Shown here: piece after piece, positions 27,701-36,829 of the stretch
Numbering within the stretch: position 1 is the first letter of the stretch
Layout of the letters: each line of letters opens with the position of its first letter
Assembly: GCA_020746105.1 (NCBI GenBank)
Contig: CM036636.1
Coordinates: 496,001-560,000 of the forward strand
Reading direction: 5' to 3'
Length of the DNA: 64,000 nucleotides
Source: Trogon surrucura
Taxonomy: Eukaryota > Chordata > Aves > Trogoniformes > Trogonidae
Notes under the pieces: model-generated
The model's input: only the letters and a program-made list of their open reading frames with translations
Told to the model about the DNA's origin: nothing
The model's database searches: none
Made by a program: the position numbers and the translations under genes

Positions 27701-27844
27701 CTGAGCTTGGTACGGCCTCCTCAATATATTCCTGCAGTCGGAGCAGAGGTATTTGACTTCCAGTTTAGTTCCCAGGATCTCCTTCGCAAATCCGGGCTGG
27801 TTTAGATCCAAAGAGCCAGGCGGAGTAGAGTTTGCTGCTGCCAT
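8615..27844 (-). CDS. TRAF2: TNF receptor-associated factor 2
   Basis: TRAF2 is a cytoplasmic adaptor and RING protein that couples TNF-receptor family members to NF-kB and JNK signalling and recruits cIAPs. Coding exons on the minus strand are 27844-27657, 27009-26931, 26569-26471, 18775-18683 (uncertain), 16388-16317, 14369-14295, 13617-13258, 12714-12537, 9714-9566 and 8833-8615 (TAA). The phases join without conflict and give about 503 residues against 501 in human. Order: RING, TRAF-type zinc fingers, coiled coil, TRAF-C/MATH domain ending in [14 protein letters not shown]. The start at 27844 ([12 protein letters not shown]) matches the mammalian start. The gene is convergent with FBXW5 and divergent from EDF1. 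The zinc-finger exon at 18.7 kb is abnormal; see its own entry. Confidence 0.95.
13258..13617 (-). CDS. TRAF2: TRAF2 coiled-coil exon
   Basis: A 360-nt, phase 0-0 exon begins [20 protein letters not shown] and includes the highly conserved block [20 protein letters not shown], ending [15 protein letters not shown] before a GTGTGT donor. It forms the N-terminal part of the trimerising coiled coil. A serine-rich insert in the middle (around [20 protein letters not shown]) makes it longer than its mammalian counterpart. Confidence 0.95.
14295..14369 (-). CDS. TRAF2: TRAF2 zinc-finger exon (FRDHVKTC)
   Basis: This is a 25-codon, phase 0-0 exon: [17 protein letters not shown], then EVVGCTEV, corresponding to FQDHVKTCGKCRVPCRF in mammals. 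The second Cys of the mammalian CGKC pair is Ser here (CGRS). Acceptor is cctctgcag and donor is GTAAGG. The 1.9-kb intron upstream (14370-16316) contains a CR1 copy. Confidence 0.93.
15625..15985 (+). mobile_element. CR1 LINE fragment in a TRAF2 intron
   Basis: A sense CR1 3' portion: 'aatgacaggacaaaaggaaa' block, 'ggattggaacaggctgttca', and the terminal 'gttggacttgatcttagag' and 'ccaaccttaatgatcctac' region. It is oriented opposite to TRAF2 transcription and is moderately diverged. Confidence 0.8.
16317..16388 (-). CDS. TRAF2: TRAF2 zinc-finger exon (AHDEVCPEF)
   Basis: This is a 24-codon, phase 0-0 exon: [19 protein letters not shown], then IPREK, matching mammalian AHHEVCPKFPLTCDGCGKKK, IPREK. 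One Lys of the mammalian KKK run is absent. The acceptor is tctttcacag and the donor is GTACCC. Confidence 0.94.
18683..18775 (-). CDS. TRAF2: Candidate shrunken TRAF2 zinc-finger exon
   Basis: This is the only place in the 10-kb interval 16.4-26.4 kb with resemblance to the expected finger exon (about 54 codons in mammals). Read from an acceptor AG at 18776-18777 it is a 31-codon phase 0-0 exon containing [12 protein letters not shown] and ending FLFDFADTE before a GTACAG donor. It joins AHDEVCPEF as mammalian HVDLE/GADVK joins AHHEVCPKF. Its first part, read in another frame, spells [11 protein letters not shown], like mammalian SCHEGRCPLML. The pattern suggests an internal loss of about 58 nt from an ancestral exon, removing the ECPACKG finger core. 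This may be real, an assembly deletion, or chance similarity. Confidence 0.45.
18776..26470 (-). other. TRAF2: Long TRAF2 intron
   Basis: This intron of about 7.7 kb (or part of a 10-kb one if the 18.7-kb exon is not used) contains a CR1 at 23868-24308. Elsewhere I found no coding similarity, RNA gene or notable repeat. Confidence 0.6.
23868..24308 (-). mobile_element. CR1 LINE fragment in a TRAF2 intron
   Basis: The plus strand shows the reverse complement of CR1, starting 'gaatcacagaatgatttggg' and continuing through 'caacctgtgccagtgcctca', 'cttctccagcctgaacagcc' and 'ctctggactcactccaaca'. It spans about 440 bp from the 3' end, is transcribed in the same sense as TRAF2, and is well preserved. 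Confidence 0.88.
26471..27844 (-). CDS. TRAF2: TRAF2 RING and first zinc-finger exons
   Basis: Exon 27844-27657 carries the start and most of the RING: Cys34 and Cys37 (YLCSDC), Cys49 and His51 (QCGH), Cys54 and Cys57 (CSYC). Exon 27009-26931 supplies Cys69 and Cys72 (KCASC) and ends [10 protein letters not shown]; the junction codon AG|T is Ser. Exon 26569-26471 gives [18 protein letters not shown] and [13 protein letters not shown], the first TRAF zinc finger. All eight RING ligands are present, so the RING fold should be intact. Confidence 0.96.
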
Positions 27845-27877
27845 GTGAACGAAGAATTCTGGCTGCGCCTCCAGAGC
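27845..27877 (-). other. TRAF2: TRAF2 5' UTR part of the first coding exon, open in frame
   Basis: The exon's acceptor is 'attttgattttcag' with the exon starting at 27877. The 33 nt before the ATG have no stop in frame and read ALEAQPEFFVH. This matters because an upstream exon ending in phase 0 would extend the protein. Confidence 0.75.
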
Positions 27878-28845
27878 CTGAAAATCAAAATATTTTCCCC
27901 GTTGGATGAGAACAGGACGGGGGGGGGGGCAATTCTGTCCCCCGCAGAAGCCTGCCTCCACCTCCCCAACAGTACAGACACTAAAGAGTTAACTTCGGAA
28001 TTAAAGTCCCAGCGCAGAGGCAGGGTGGGCAGACCTCGCTGAAGTTCATTGATTCGGAGAAATCAAGGCTTGTGGCCCCAAAGCAAGGTGAAAAAAACCG
28101 CCCTCAGGCTGATGAGGGACAGAAATAAATCGCCTCATCCCACCGAAAACCTGGAGGTGACCACAGCCCGCTCGTCTTTGTCACTTGTCACCTGTCGCCC
28201 GCCCAGGAAAACGCAGCCAGGAGGGGCACGAACGGACCCGAGAGGTGGGAAAGAGCGAAGCGCGCTCGTTCCGGGCACTGACGAGGATCTCCAGGCGCAT
28301 CCCCAGCCCGCACCGCGGCCGGGCCCCTCCTCCGCCCCGGGGCCGCCGGGGGGGCAGCGAGGGGCTCCCCCGGCCCCTCCGCCCTTCGACTCCCGGGCGG
28401 CGGCCGGACCCCGCCCCGCGCCGGGGGCCGCCAGAGCCGGTGAAGCGATCCCGGCCCCGGCGATCCCGCGTTACAGGTGCCGAGGCGGGTGCTCAAGGGG
28501 AATTAATCCCGGCACGTCGAGGCTGGTCGCTGCCCGCCGAGCCCCGCCCGGGGCTACCGGACACCCCCGCCCGCTCCGGAGGAACCTCCCCGCTCCGCCG
28601 GGACAGCGCGGCGATGGAAGCCGAACCCGCCGCTGCCCCCCGCTCCTGCCCGGCCCCGCCGGTGCGCCACGGCCTGCCCGCCGAGAGGGGCCGCGCCGGG
28701 CGGGCTCAGGACGGGGCGAGGCCCGGGGCGACGCCGCACGGGGCGGGGCGGAGCGGGGCAGGACCCACCACCCCCGCCTCCTCCGGTCCCGCCGACCCCG
28801 GCCGCCCGCCGGGCCGGTGCCGCTGCCCGGGCAGCCCCCACTCAC

Positions 28846-28940
28846 CGGCCGCCTCCCTCCGCGCCCCGACCGGAAGCAGCGCCGGAGGCCCCGCCCACCG
28901 GACACGTGTAGGAGCCCCGCCGCTCCCGCCCCGCCGGAGG
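28846..28940 (-). other. TRAF2: Probable non-coding first exon of TRAF2
   Basis: A strong minus-strand donor (GGCCG|GTGAGTGG) ends an exon at 28846 inside a CpG island about 1 kb upstream of the coding start. The 5' limit is approximate because no TATA box or transcript start can be read. Confidence 0.5.
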
Positions 28941-29183
28941 GCCCGCCTGGCCAGGGGGCGGGGCCAGCGGCCTTGCGTCATCGATAGGCCACGCCCCCTG
29001 CGCCCCTCGGGCATCCCCCCCCCCCCCGCCTTCCCCGCGCCTGCCCGGGGGGGCCCGGAGGGCCCTGACCCCCGCCCCGGGGACGCCGCCCTCCCGCCGC
29101 TGCCCCCCGGAGCCCTGCCAGGCCAGAAGCCCCTCGGGGTGAGCCCCCCCCGGCCGTTTCGGGGGGCGCGGGGCGCTGCTTAC

Positions 29184-29201
29184 CCGCACCCCCAGCGCCA
29201 T
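29184..29201 (-). other. TRAF2: Possible alternative first coding exon of TRAF2
   Basis: On the minus strand an ATG in strong context (ggccggccATGG) is followed by five codons (MALGVR) and a good donor, CGG|GTAAGC. Spliced to the acceptor at 27877 it stays in frame and would add MALGVRALEAQPEFFVH in front of the usual Met1. The start and donor are seen; the use of this exon is inferred. Confidence 0.4.
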
Positions 29202-29301
29202 GGCCGGCCCCGCGGTGCCCGCTCGCGGGAGAGCCGGCCGCCGGCAGCGACGGGCGGGCTCCGGTTTGATCAAAGACCGAAAAACGACGCGAGGGAGGGG
29301 A

Positions 29302-29924
29302 ATCACCAGCCGCCGCCACGCGGTGCTGAGGCCAGCGCCGGGGGCTTTTCGCAGGGGAACTCGCTCTGCGAGAGATCCACGCGGGTTTTTTCCCACCCTG
29401 GGGGTCTCCAGCCCACGTGTGTGTGTGTCCCCGGCTCAGCCCACGCGTCCCATCCCCGCGTCCCACCTCCTCGCCGTGTGTCCCGTTCAGCGCCCATCGA
29501 GGTGAGATGCTCCCCATGAGGGCCGAGGCGGCTCCTCCAGGATGGGCCCCTGTCCTCGCCTGGGAAAAGTGAGCGTGCAAAGCTCTACATCGGCGAAGTT
29601 CTTGGCTGGCTGATGTAATTCAGTGAGGAAAAGCCCCTTCTCAGTTTCCAGAATGACCCATGACCCCGGCGGTGGTGCCGGGGCAGAACGCGCTGTTCCC
29701 AAAGAGGCGGGAAGGCAGTGACAGGACAGGAACAGGAACCACTGGGGCTGCTCCCGACACACCTGCTGTCACAACAGCCCCGCGGCCACTGCGGGAGCGA
29801 GAGTCTCGTGACACGGAGCAATGCGCCTCAGCGGCATTTTGCTTCACCTCTTCCGAGATCCCGGGGCTAGGCACAGCGTGGGGACAGAGAACATGGGTGG
29901 GAGTGTCAGGAGGATGGAGCCAGG
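29302..29924. other. Spacer between TRAF2 and EDF1 promoters
   Basis: Nothing recognised apart from a short GT run (about 29418-29428). It separates the TRAF2 CpG island from a CR1 copy. Confidence 0.5.
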
Positions 29925-30200
29925 CTCTTCTCAGTGATGTCCAATGACAGGACAAGGGGCAGTGGGTACAACCTGAAGCACAGGAGGTTCCACAAAAACG
30001 AGGAGAAACTTCTTCCCTGTGCGGGTGCCGGAGCCCTGGCCCAGGCTGCCCAGAGAGGGTGTGGAGTCTCCTGCTCTGGAGACTTTCCAACCCGCCTGGA
30101 CGCGTTCCTGTGGGGCTGCCCTGGGTGACCCTGCTCTGGCACTGGGTGATCTTTCGAAGGTCCCTTCCAGCCCCAACATTCTGTGATTGTGTGAAAACCC
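29925..30200 (+). mobile_element. CR1 LINE fragment between TRAF2 and EDF1
   Basis: A sense CR1 3' end: 'cagtgatgtccaatgacagg', 'cttccctgtgcgggtgccgg', 'ccaggctgcccagagagggt', 'cccttccagccccaacattc' then 'tgtgattgtgtg'. Positions 30012-30141 are identical to 33312-33441 of the CR1 in EDF1 intron 3. Confidence 0.9.
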
Positions 30201-30779
30201 CCGTGACCGATTTCCGAGCAGCACCCGGATCCCCCGTGACCCGGCCGCCGGCTGCTGCTCTTGCCGTGGGGAGGGACCTCCAAAACCGCCACCACGGGTT
30301 TCCAACCCCAGTCCCTCGTTTCAGAAATGACGAGAGCAAGAGGTTCGGGTTTTCCCGCCTTTGCTGCCGGGCGCTCCGGGTGAGTCAGAGCCGGAGCTGA
30401 GGGATTTCGACGTCTCCCCTCTGAAGGGGCAGCAACACCACCTCTCCCCCCAGCGCCTCACGCAGCTCCCCTGCGAAACCCACGCGAAAAAGGTGAATTT
30501 TTTCCAAGCCCACCGGGGGCCGGTGCTGCGCGGGGAGCAGCACCGCCCTGCGAGAGGCCGCGGCCGGGCCTTCCAGGGAACACCTCCCGCGGGGGGCGCA
30601 CTGGAGCTGCCGCCCGGGCAGGCGGGAAGGCCCGAGGCGGCTCCTCCGCCACCCGCCCGCGGCCCCGGGGGCGTTGGGGCGGGGGCGTGGCCCGGGACAC
30701 CCACCGAGGCCCTGCCCGGCCTTGCCCTTCCCGGCCCCGCCTTCAACCGCCGCCACTGCGCATGCCCGGCTCTGCCAGG

Positions 30780-31113
30780 CGGGCGCGGCTATTGGTCAGC
30801 GGTTCTGACAGCGCCGCGAGCTAAGCCAATCCCCTTCCGGTTGCCGCTTTATTGGCAGCGACGGCAGCCTCTCAAAATTCACAGACGCCTGCCCCGCCCG
30901 CCTCCTACTTTGCCTAACCAGTAACCAATCAGAAGGCGATCACGCTGATGGCTATGTTCCTCCACCTATCGCAAGCAAGGCTGGAGATTGCTCAGCTAAT
31001 CAGCGTCCGCCTTTCCCCAACCGGGGCGGGCTTTGAGAGCCCCCTCAGCAACGGGCGGGCGCGGCCCCCGGGAGGGGCGGGTGAGCGCGGCGGGCGGGGT
31101 CGGTGCCGGTGCC
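30780..31113 (+). promoter_or_regulatory. EDF1: EDF1 promoter with four CCAAT boxes and 5' UTR
   Basis: TATA-less CpG-rich DNA upstream of the EDF1 ATG. CCAAT boxes occur at 30791-30795 (as ATTGG), 30826-30830, 30851-30855 (ATTGG) and 30925-30929. A cluster like this is typical of NF-Y-driven housekeeping promoters. The transcription start is probably around 31030-31080, inferred only. Confidence 0.65.
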
Positions 31114-34100
31114 ATGGCGGAGAGCGACTGGGACACGGTCACGGTGCTGCGCAAGAAGGGGCCGAGCGCCGCCCAGGCCAAGTCCAAGCAGGTCAGCGCG
31201 GGGAGCGGCGGATCCTCTCGGGCCTGGCGAGGCCGCGGGCACCGGGAGGGCCGCCCCCGCGGCCCTCCCGGTGCCCGCGGCCTCGCCAGGCCCGAGCGGA
31301 TCCTTGTGGCAGAGCCTCACCTCGTCTCCTTTTCTCTCCTCAGGCCATCTTGGCGGCTCAGCGGCGCGGGGAGGATGTGGAGACCTCCAAGAAGTGTGGG
31401 TACCCCCCCGGGGCACGGCCGGGGGTGGGTGGGGGGGGAAAGGCCCCGGGTACCCCCCCCCCTTCCCTCCCAGGTTGGGGCCGCGTAGGCCTGAGGAGCG
31501 GTGCAAAGCTGCTTGGGAGAGCTTGTGGCGATCAAAAAAACTTAAAAATCGCTATTTCAGCAGCTTATTTCTCATGTCGGTGGTGTGGGTTTGGGTGTCT
31601 CTCTTAAAAATCCCCCCGTTCCTTGTCTAGTGTGAGTTTTGGGGGTTTTTTTTGCTGTAGACTTTATTTTCCAGTTGGGAATAAAGAGGTAGGTGACCCT
31701 TGGATGAGGTTTAGTCAGCTTTATCAGGAGGTTTTATCAGCAGACTGGATGTGGGAGGTGAATGTAAGAGGAAAGGATCAGAGCCACGGCTTAAATTCTG
31801 TGACTAAAACGAGACAAAACAAAAGCGACGTGTTTTGGAACCTTGGAGATTCCTTACGAAAGGCGTGAGAAATTCGATTAAAAGCGCTTACTCGTGCTGC
31901 CTTATACCTGAGCAAACGCCGTTCGGGTTCAAACAACTCCCCCACAGGCTGCGGCACCAGCATGCGCGTCTGGAAGGAAGCTGGGCTATCAAATCCCCAA
32001 GTGATAGCAAGATCTTGCTTACCTGGAGTGAAGTTCAGACGGGAAGTAGAGAAAGGGGAGGGCTCTCCATGGCTGTGTTTAGACTAACCGGGTTGCGATA
32101 ACGTGTTCTCTGACGGACAGGATCTGGTTGGGATCAGTGCTGATGTTGGCATGTCGAAATCTTGAAAGCTCCCTGGGATCCTTGGCGGCCGAGCTTAGGA
32201 AAAAGAGCTTTGATACTTTTTGGCACAGCTCTGAGCCTCGTTTTGTTTGTCCTTCTGTTTTTTGGTGATTTTTGTGTGTGTGTGTGTGTTTTGTTTTGTT
32301 CTTCCTTTGAATGCTAGGGGCGGCAGGCCAAAACAAACAACACTTCATTACAAAGAACACGGCCAAGCTCGACCGCGAAACCGAAGAGCTGCACCATGAC
32401 AGAGTTCCCTTGGAGGTGGGCAAAGTGATCCAGCAGGGCCGGCAGAGCAAGGGCATGACACAGAAGGACTTGGCCACGGTGAGTGCAGCCTGGCATCCGC
32501 CAGCCCCAGCCCCTGCTCTCCTCGGGCAGATTTGGGCACCTCAAGACTGTGGTGGACGCTCTTCCCGTCTCCTCGTGGGCGGTGGGATGGTATCGTGAGC
32601 AGGCTGCTCGGTAAACGTGACGCCTCTGATCTCCAGGCGACGTTAGTTATCTAGGAGATGTTGTAGGAAGGCTGTGCTGCCATCCAGCGAGATCTGGGCA
32701 GGCTGGAGAGCTGGGCAAAGGGGAACCTCATGGAGTTCAACAAGTACAAGTGCAGAGTCCTGTGTCTGGGGAGGAATAACACCAGCACCAGCACAGATCA
32801 GGGGACGTCCTGCTGGAAAGCAGCCCCGTGGAGAAAGACCTTGGAGTCCCAGTGGGCAGGGAGTGTCCCTGGGACAGCAACGTGCCCTTGTGGCCAAGAG
32901 GGCCGGTGGGATCCTGGGGGGGCGTTGAGAAAAGTGTGTCCAGCAGGGCTGGGGAGGTTCTCCTGCCCCTCTGCTCTGCCCTGGAGAGACCACCCCTGGA
33001 ATCCTATGTCCAGTTTGGGGCTCCCCAGTTCCAGAGAGACAGGGACCTACTGGAGAGAGTCCAAGGGAGAGCTACGAGGGTGATCAAGGGACTGAACATC
33101 TCTGCTGTGAAGAGAGACTGAGAGACCTGGGGCTGTTCAGCCTTGAGAGGAGACGGCTGAGAGGGGATTTATTAATGTATAGAAATATCTGGGGGGGTGG
33201 GGGTCAAGGGGAAGGGACAATCTCTTCTCAGTGGTGCCCAGCAATAGAACAAGGAATGATGGGTGTAAGTGAGAACATGGGAAGTTCCACCTCAACATGA
33301 GGAGGAAACTCCTTCCCTGTGCGGGTGCCGGAGCCCTGGCCCAGGCTGCCCAGAGAGGGTGTGGAGTCTCCTGCTCTGGAGACTTTCCAACCCGCCTGGA
33401 CGCGTTCCTGTGGGGCTGCCCTGGGTGACCCTGCTCTGGCAGGGGGTGGCACTGGGGGATCTCTGCAGGTCCCTTCCAACCCCGACGTTCTGGGATTCTG
33501 TGATTATCTGTGCAGCCCTTGAACACCTGCTCGGGGATGGAGCATTGCCAGGGCTGGTAGGAGACTGGTTGAGTTTTTTTCCGTCTCCTTCCATCAACTC
33601 AGCACCAACAAGGGGGTTTTTTTTTGTACCATCAGAAGCTCACTGCTCTCTGAAGGAGCAGCGATACGCGGTGTTGCTGCTCCTCCTAGGAGGCTGAGGG
33701 AGGTAGAAATAGGTGCAGAGTGGGTGTCACTGTTGCTGTGACACCCAAATAGTGGAGGGAGGAGATTGTGGTAGTGGAATAAGCCTGGAAGTCTTCCTGT
33801 TCTGGCAAACCTAGAGGCTGTTACTTGCCTGAACGAGTACCGGGGGGTTGGCGCCGTGTGTTTGCTGTGTGTGGAGCCAGTGCTGGAGACACATTCTCTC
33901 TTTTCAGAAAATCAACGAAAAACCACAAGTTATTGCTGACTATGAGTCCGGAAGAGCAATCCCCAATAACCAGGTTATGGGCAAGATCGAAAGAGCCATC
34001 GGTAAGTTAAGAAAGGAGACTCAAAAAATCATGACAATGTTTTCTGTGCCTAGGAGGGGTGGTTTAGTCGAAGTTATTTATTTTTCCCACGTCAGGAGCA

Positions 34101-34640
34101 GTTGCTGGCTGTAGGTTCTTCTGGGTGTGGTGTCATTAAGCCGTGTTCTGATAAAACTTGGATCTGCTGACTGAAACCAGAACTCGGAGCTCTTGTTCTC
34201 CTTTGGTCTTCATCTTTGTGCGTGGGGCCTTGCCCTGGGGACCAGCCCTTTGTGCTGCTCCCCCCCAAAATGAACCAGATACAGAGACCCCTGAAGGCCT
34301 GATTATACTTGGGGAAAAACCATCTTGCAGCCTCTGGTGTTGATGTTACTCTCCCAGGCTGGTTCAGATACCGTTTTCCAGGAAGGCAGTCGGTGCACGA
34401 GCAAGAATTGCAGCTTTGTCTGAAACTAGTCTGGGGCTCCTAGAAAATAAAGCAGGATCTTCCCCAACTCTGGTTCCCCTACTCACTTGTTTTGGAGTAA
34501 AAAATGGAGGAAAAAAATAAAGTTATGGGGTGAATGATCAAATGCTGATGGTGGTCGTTTCCTTTTGTCTTATTCCAGGCCTTAAACTGCGTGGGAAGGA
34601 TATTGGAAAACCGCTGGAAACCGGCCCCAAAGGGAAATGA
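31114..34640 (+). CDS. EDF1: Endothelial differentiation-related factor 1 (MBF1)
   Basis: EDF1/MBF1 is a small, highly conserved protein that bridges transcription factors to TBP and also binds collided ribosomes. Exons: 31114-31191, 31344-31395, 32318-32478, 33908-34001, 34579-34640. Total 447 nt, 148 residues, the same length as human. The N-terminal MBF1 domain reads [21 protein letters not shown] at the second junction is split T|GG. The HTH/Cro-type domain occupies about residues 80-135 ([37 protein letters not shown]), ending [15 protein letters not shown]. All splice sites are GT-AG. The gene is divergent from TRAF2. Intron 1 holds a long fold-back and intron 3 a CR1. Confidence 0.97.
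31210..31303. repeat. 45-bp near-perfect fold-back in EDF1 intron 1
   Basis: Arms 31210-31254 and 31259-31303 are reverse complements at 44 of 45 positions (single mismatch 31216/31297), separated by a 4-nt cccc loop. The arms are about 80% GC. The structure fills most of the 152-nt intron 31192-31343, starting 18 nt after the donor and ending 40 nt before the acceptor AG. Confidence 0.95.
32273..32289 (+). repeat. (TG)8 microsatellite before EDF1 exon 3
   Basis: Eight and a half TG units lie about 28 nt upstream of the exon 3 acceptor, in a T-rich tract that may contribute to the polypyrimidine region. Confidence 0.85.
32650..33515 (+). mobile_element. CR1 LINE, about 0.86-kb 5'-truncated copy in EDF1 intron 3
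   Basis: The longest CR1 in the window. It contains the end of the reverse-transcriptase frame ('ggagttcaacaagtacaagt', 'gaccttggagtcccagtggg', 'tgccctggagagaccacccc', 'tggggctccccagttccaga') and a 3' UTR ending 'cccttccaaccccgacgttc', 'tgggattctgtgatt'. It has the same orientation as EDF1. The frame is broken and truncated, so it is not mobile by itself. Confidence 0.92.
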
Positions 34641-35170
34641 CAACAAAGCCTCGAAATCAGTTTGTTCAGACTGATCTCGCCTGGCTGGTTCTCCTTAACC
34701 ACCAGAATCTCTCTTCGTATTGCCAAGCTGAACAAGAGGGTTTCAGACTTGCTTTGGGGGGGAAATCTGCCGAATCTGTACCTGCTGTAAAAAGGCAACC
34801 TTAAAGAAGCGATTTTCCTGATTTTGTTTTTCCTTCCTCCTTTCCAGAGATTGAGGGACTAAACCTTAACAAAAAAAAAAAAAATCCCAAACAAAAAAAA
34901 CGCAGCTGATTTGCCAGAAAACACGTGCGTCTTGGTGTTTAGAAGCAGCTAATGTTAAGACACTCGGGGTGCTCTGAAACGGGATCATTTGATTGGAACA
35001 ATTTGGGGGGATGGGTGGGATATATTCTGTATAAATAATTCGGGAGCGTCGGGGCTTGATCAGCGTCTGCCTTTGAAACGATGACTCAGTCACTGCATCA
35101 CCGTGACATTTTTGTTTGTTCCTTCCAGCCTGTTTTAAAGAGATCTATAATAAAGTTTGATACCCTTTAG
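34641..35170 (+). other. EDF1: EDF1 3' untranslated region
   Basis: From the TGA at 34638-34640 to just beyond AATAAA at 35149-35154 ('ctataataaagtttgat'). A 13-A run occurs at about 34871-34883. The UTR is about 0.5 kb. Confidence 0.8.
35149..35154 (+). terminator. EDF1: Polyadenylation signal AATAAA (EDF1)
   Basis: A canonical hexamer lies about 510 nt after the EDF1 stop codon, and a GT-rich stretch follows ('tttagttgcacagggtagtc'). Confidence 0.8.
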
Positions 35171-36829
35171 TTGCACAGGGTAGTCGCTGCGTGGTTACCA
35201 CCTGGCAGTGAGTTTTTTGGTGCTTGGGTGTGACTGGAGCTGCAGCACCCTCCTCCTCCCCCTGGAAACAGAATTCCCGGGGCTGTGAGGCACGCGTGGG
35301 GTGAGGGCCGGTGCTGCCACGGCCCTCCTGGCTGCTCCGCTCCCGGCCCCGGTGCGAGGACTGCAGCTCTGGCTCGCAGCCCAGAGATGAAGTCAATACT
35401 GTGGTTTTATCTTGTGCGGAGGTGAGTGGAGGCTCGAGTTCCGCAGAGCGAGGCGGATGTGGAAGGCGCTCAGGCAAAGCCCAAGCTCTCCTTATCTCTC
35501 TCCTCTCCGCGAGCTTGGTCCTGCGGGGCGCTGCCAGGACAGGGGAGCCGCGGGGACGATGCTCAGCGTGGCTGTGGCATAACCTGAGCGGGACAGAGCT
35601 GCAGGGAGAGCTGCCCGCAGGAGAAAAACAGGCCTCGGTCACAAACCCACCCCAATCCCCTTCGGGGGGCGAGGGGAGCAGGATCCTGCACAGAGGTTGG
35701 ACCCATCGGCTGGCAGGTTTGGCCATGGGCTGCTCAGGAGTTGCACGGCATCAAGTTTTGTAACATGAAGTGCGTGGGAAGAGCTGGGTCCTGGGTGCAG
35801 GTACGGGTGCCTGAGCCCAGCCTGTGCTTCAGGACCATTCTCTTTTTTTCCAGTGACACTTGAAACGCAAATTCTCAAGGGCCCTCGAAAGGCGCGGGGC
35901 AGTCCTGCCTGGTGGGCACCCACGCCGTGGGGTCAGGGCTGCTCTCTGCCCCGGGGTGTGGTGCCCTCTGCTCTGCTACCTGCCCCCCCAGCCACCGCTG
36001 CACCCTCCCCAGTCCCCCCTCAAACACCCCCGAGGCACTGGGCTTCCTCCCCAGGGTGCCTCTGTGCCCTCAAAGCTCTTGTGTGCAAAGGGGTCACCGG
36101 AGCCCCAGGCAACACCCACTGCTCTGTCCAGCCCTGGGGGGGGGGGCCAAAACCATGTGCTTTGCCCCCTCCCGCAGCCAGGACCCTGCTCGGATGGGGA
36201 TGGTGGCCGCAAGATGCTCCTGCTGACGGCGCCTGGCAAGGGACCGGGCACATTGCTACATCTTGGTGCAGAAAGTTCATGTTACAAAAGGCAAAAAAAA
36301 CCACCCCACGCTTTTCCCAAACGCTTGGAGGTAGTGGAGGCAGCAGCACGGCCCTCTGCGGGGCTGGCAGCCCGGGGGGGAGCGCCGGCGGCGGGTCCCC
36401 AGCGCTGGGGAGCCAGAGGCTGGAGTGTGAGGTCTCGCCGGGGGACGCTCTGCCCTGAGAACACCTCGTGGGTGTGAGTAGGCAATTGCAGCTGCTGGCT
36501 TATTTCAAACCTCATCCCCTTCTCTTGGCACTGAAGGTATCATGACTTTGTCCTGTAAAGAAAGGGGAAGCTGGAATCAGTTGCAGTAGGGGCAGGCTGG
36601 ACTTCTTGCAGGCTGCCACGAGGAGAGCCCAGGTGCCAGCCACTGTGACCCCCGCAGAGGAGCCGAACACAGCTGGGAGGGCTCCATGTCCTCCCTTGGG
36701 GTCAGTCCTGGGGCCGATGGCTCTGCTACAGATGATGTGGCACCAAACCCACGCACCAACATAGCTTAGGGGTAGACCTGCTGGCAAGTAGCCGTGAGGG
36801 GAAGGCTCCTGGAGTCTTGGCAGACAGTC
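35171..36829. other. Intergenic spacer downstream of EDF1
   Basis: GC-rich with a G10 run near 36139. I find no conserved reading frame or RNA gene; the open frames here are short and compositionally biased. Confidence 0.5.

Larger units (their letters stand above)
28150..29300. promoter_or_regulatory. TRAF2: CpG-island promoter of TRAF2
   Basis: This is a very GC- and CpG-rich stretch containing the candidate first exons at 28846 and 29184. There is no TATA box. Long reading frames on both strands here are proline/arginine/glycine-rich products of base composition and not genes. Confidence 0.7.

Noticed and set aside
28049-29519. 312- and 444-residue plus-strand open frames in the TRAF2 CpG island
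   Set aside because: Composition is almost only Pro, Arg, Gly, Ala and Ser, as expected from GC-rich DNA lacking stops. No motif and no splice context.
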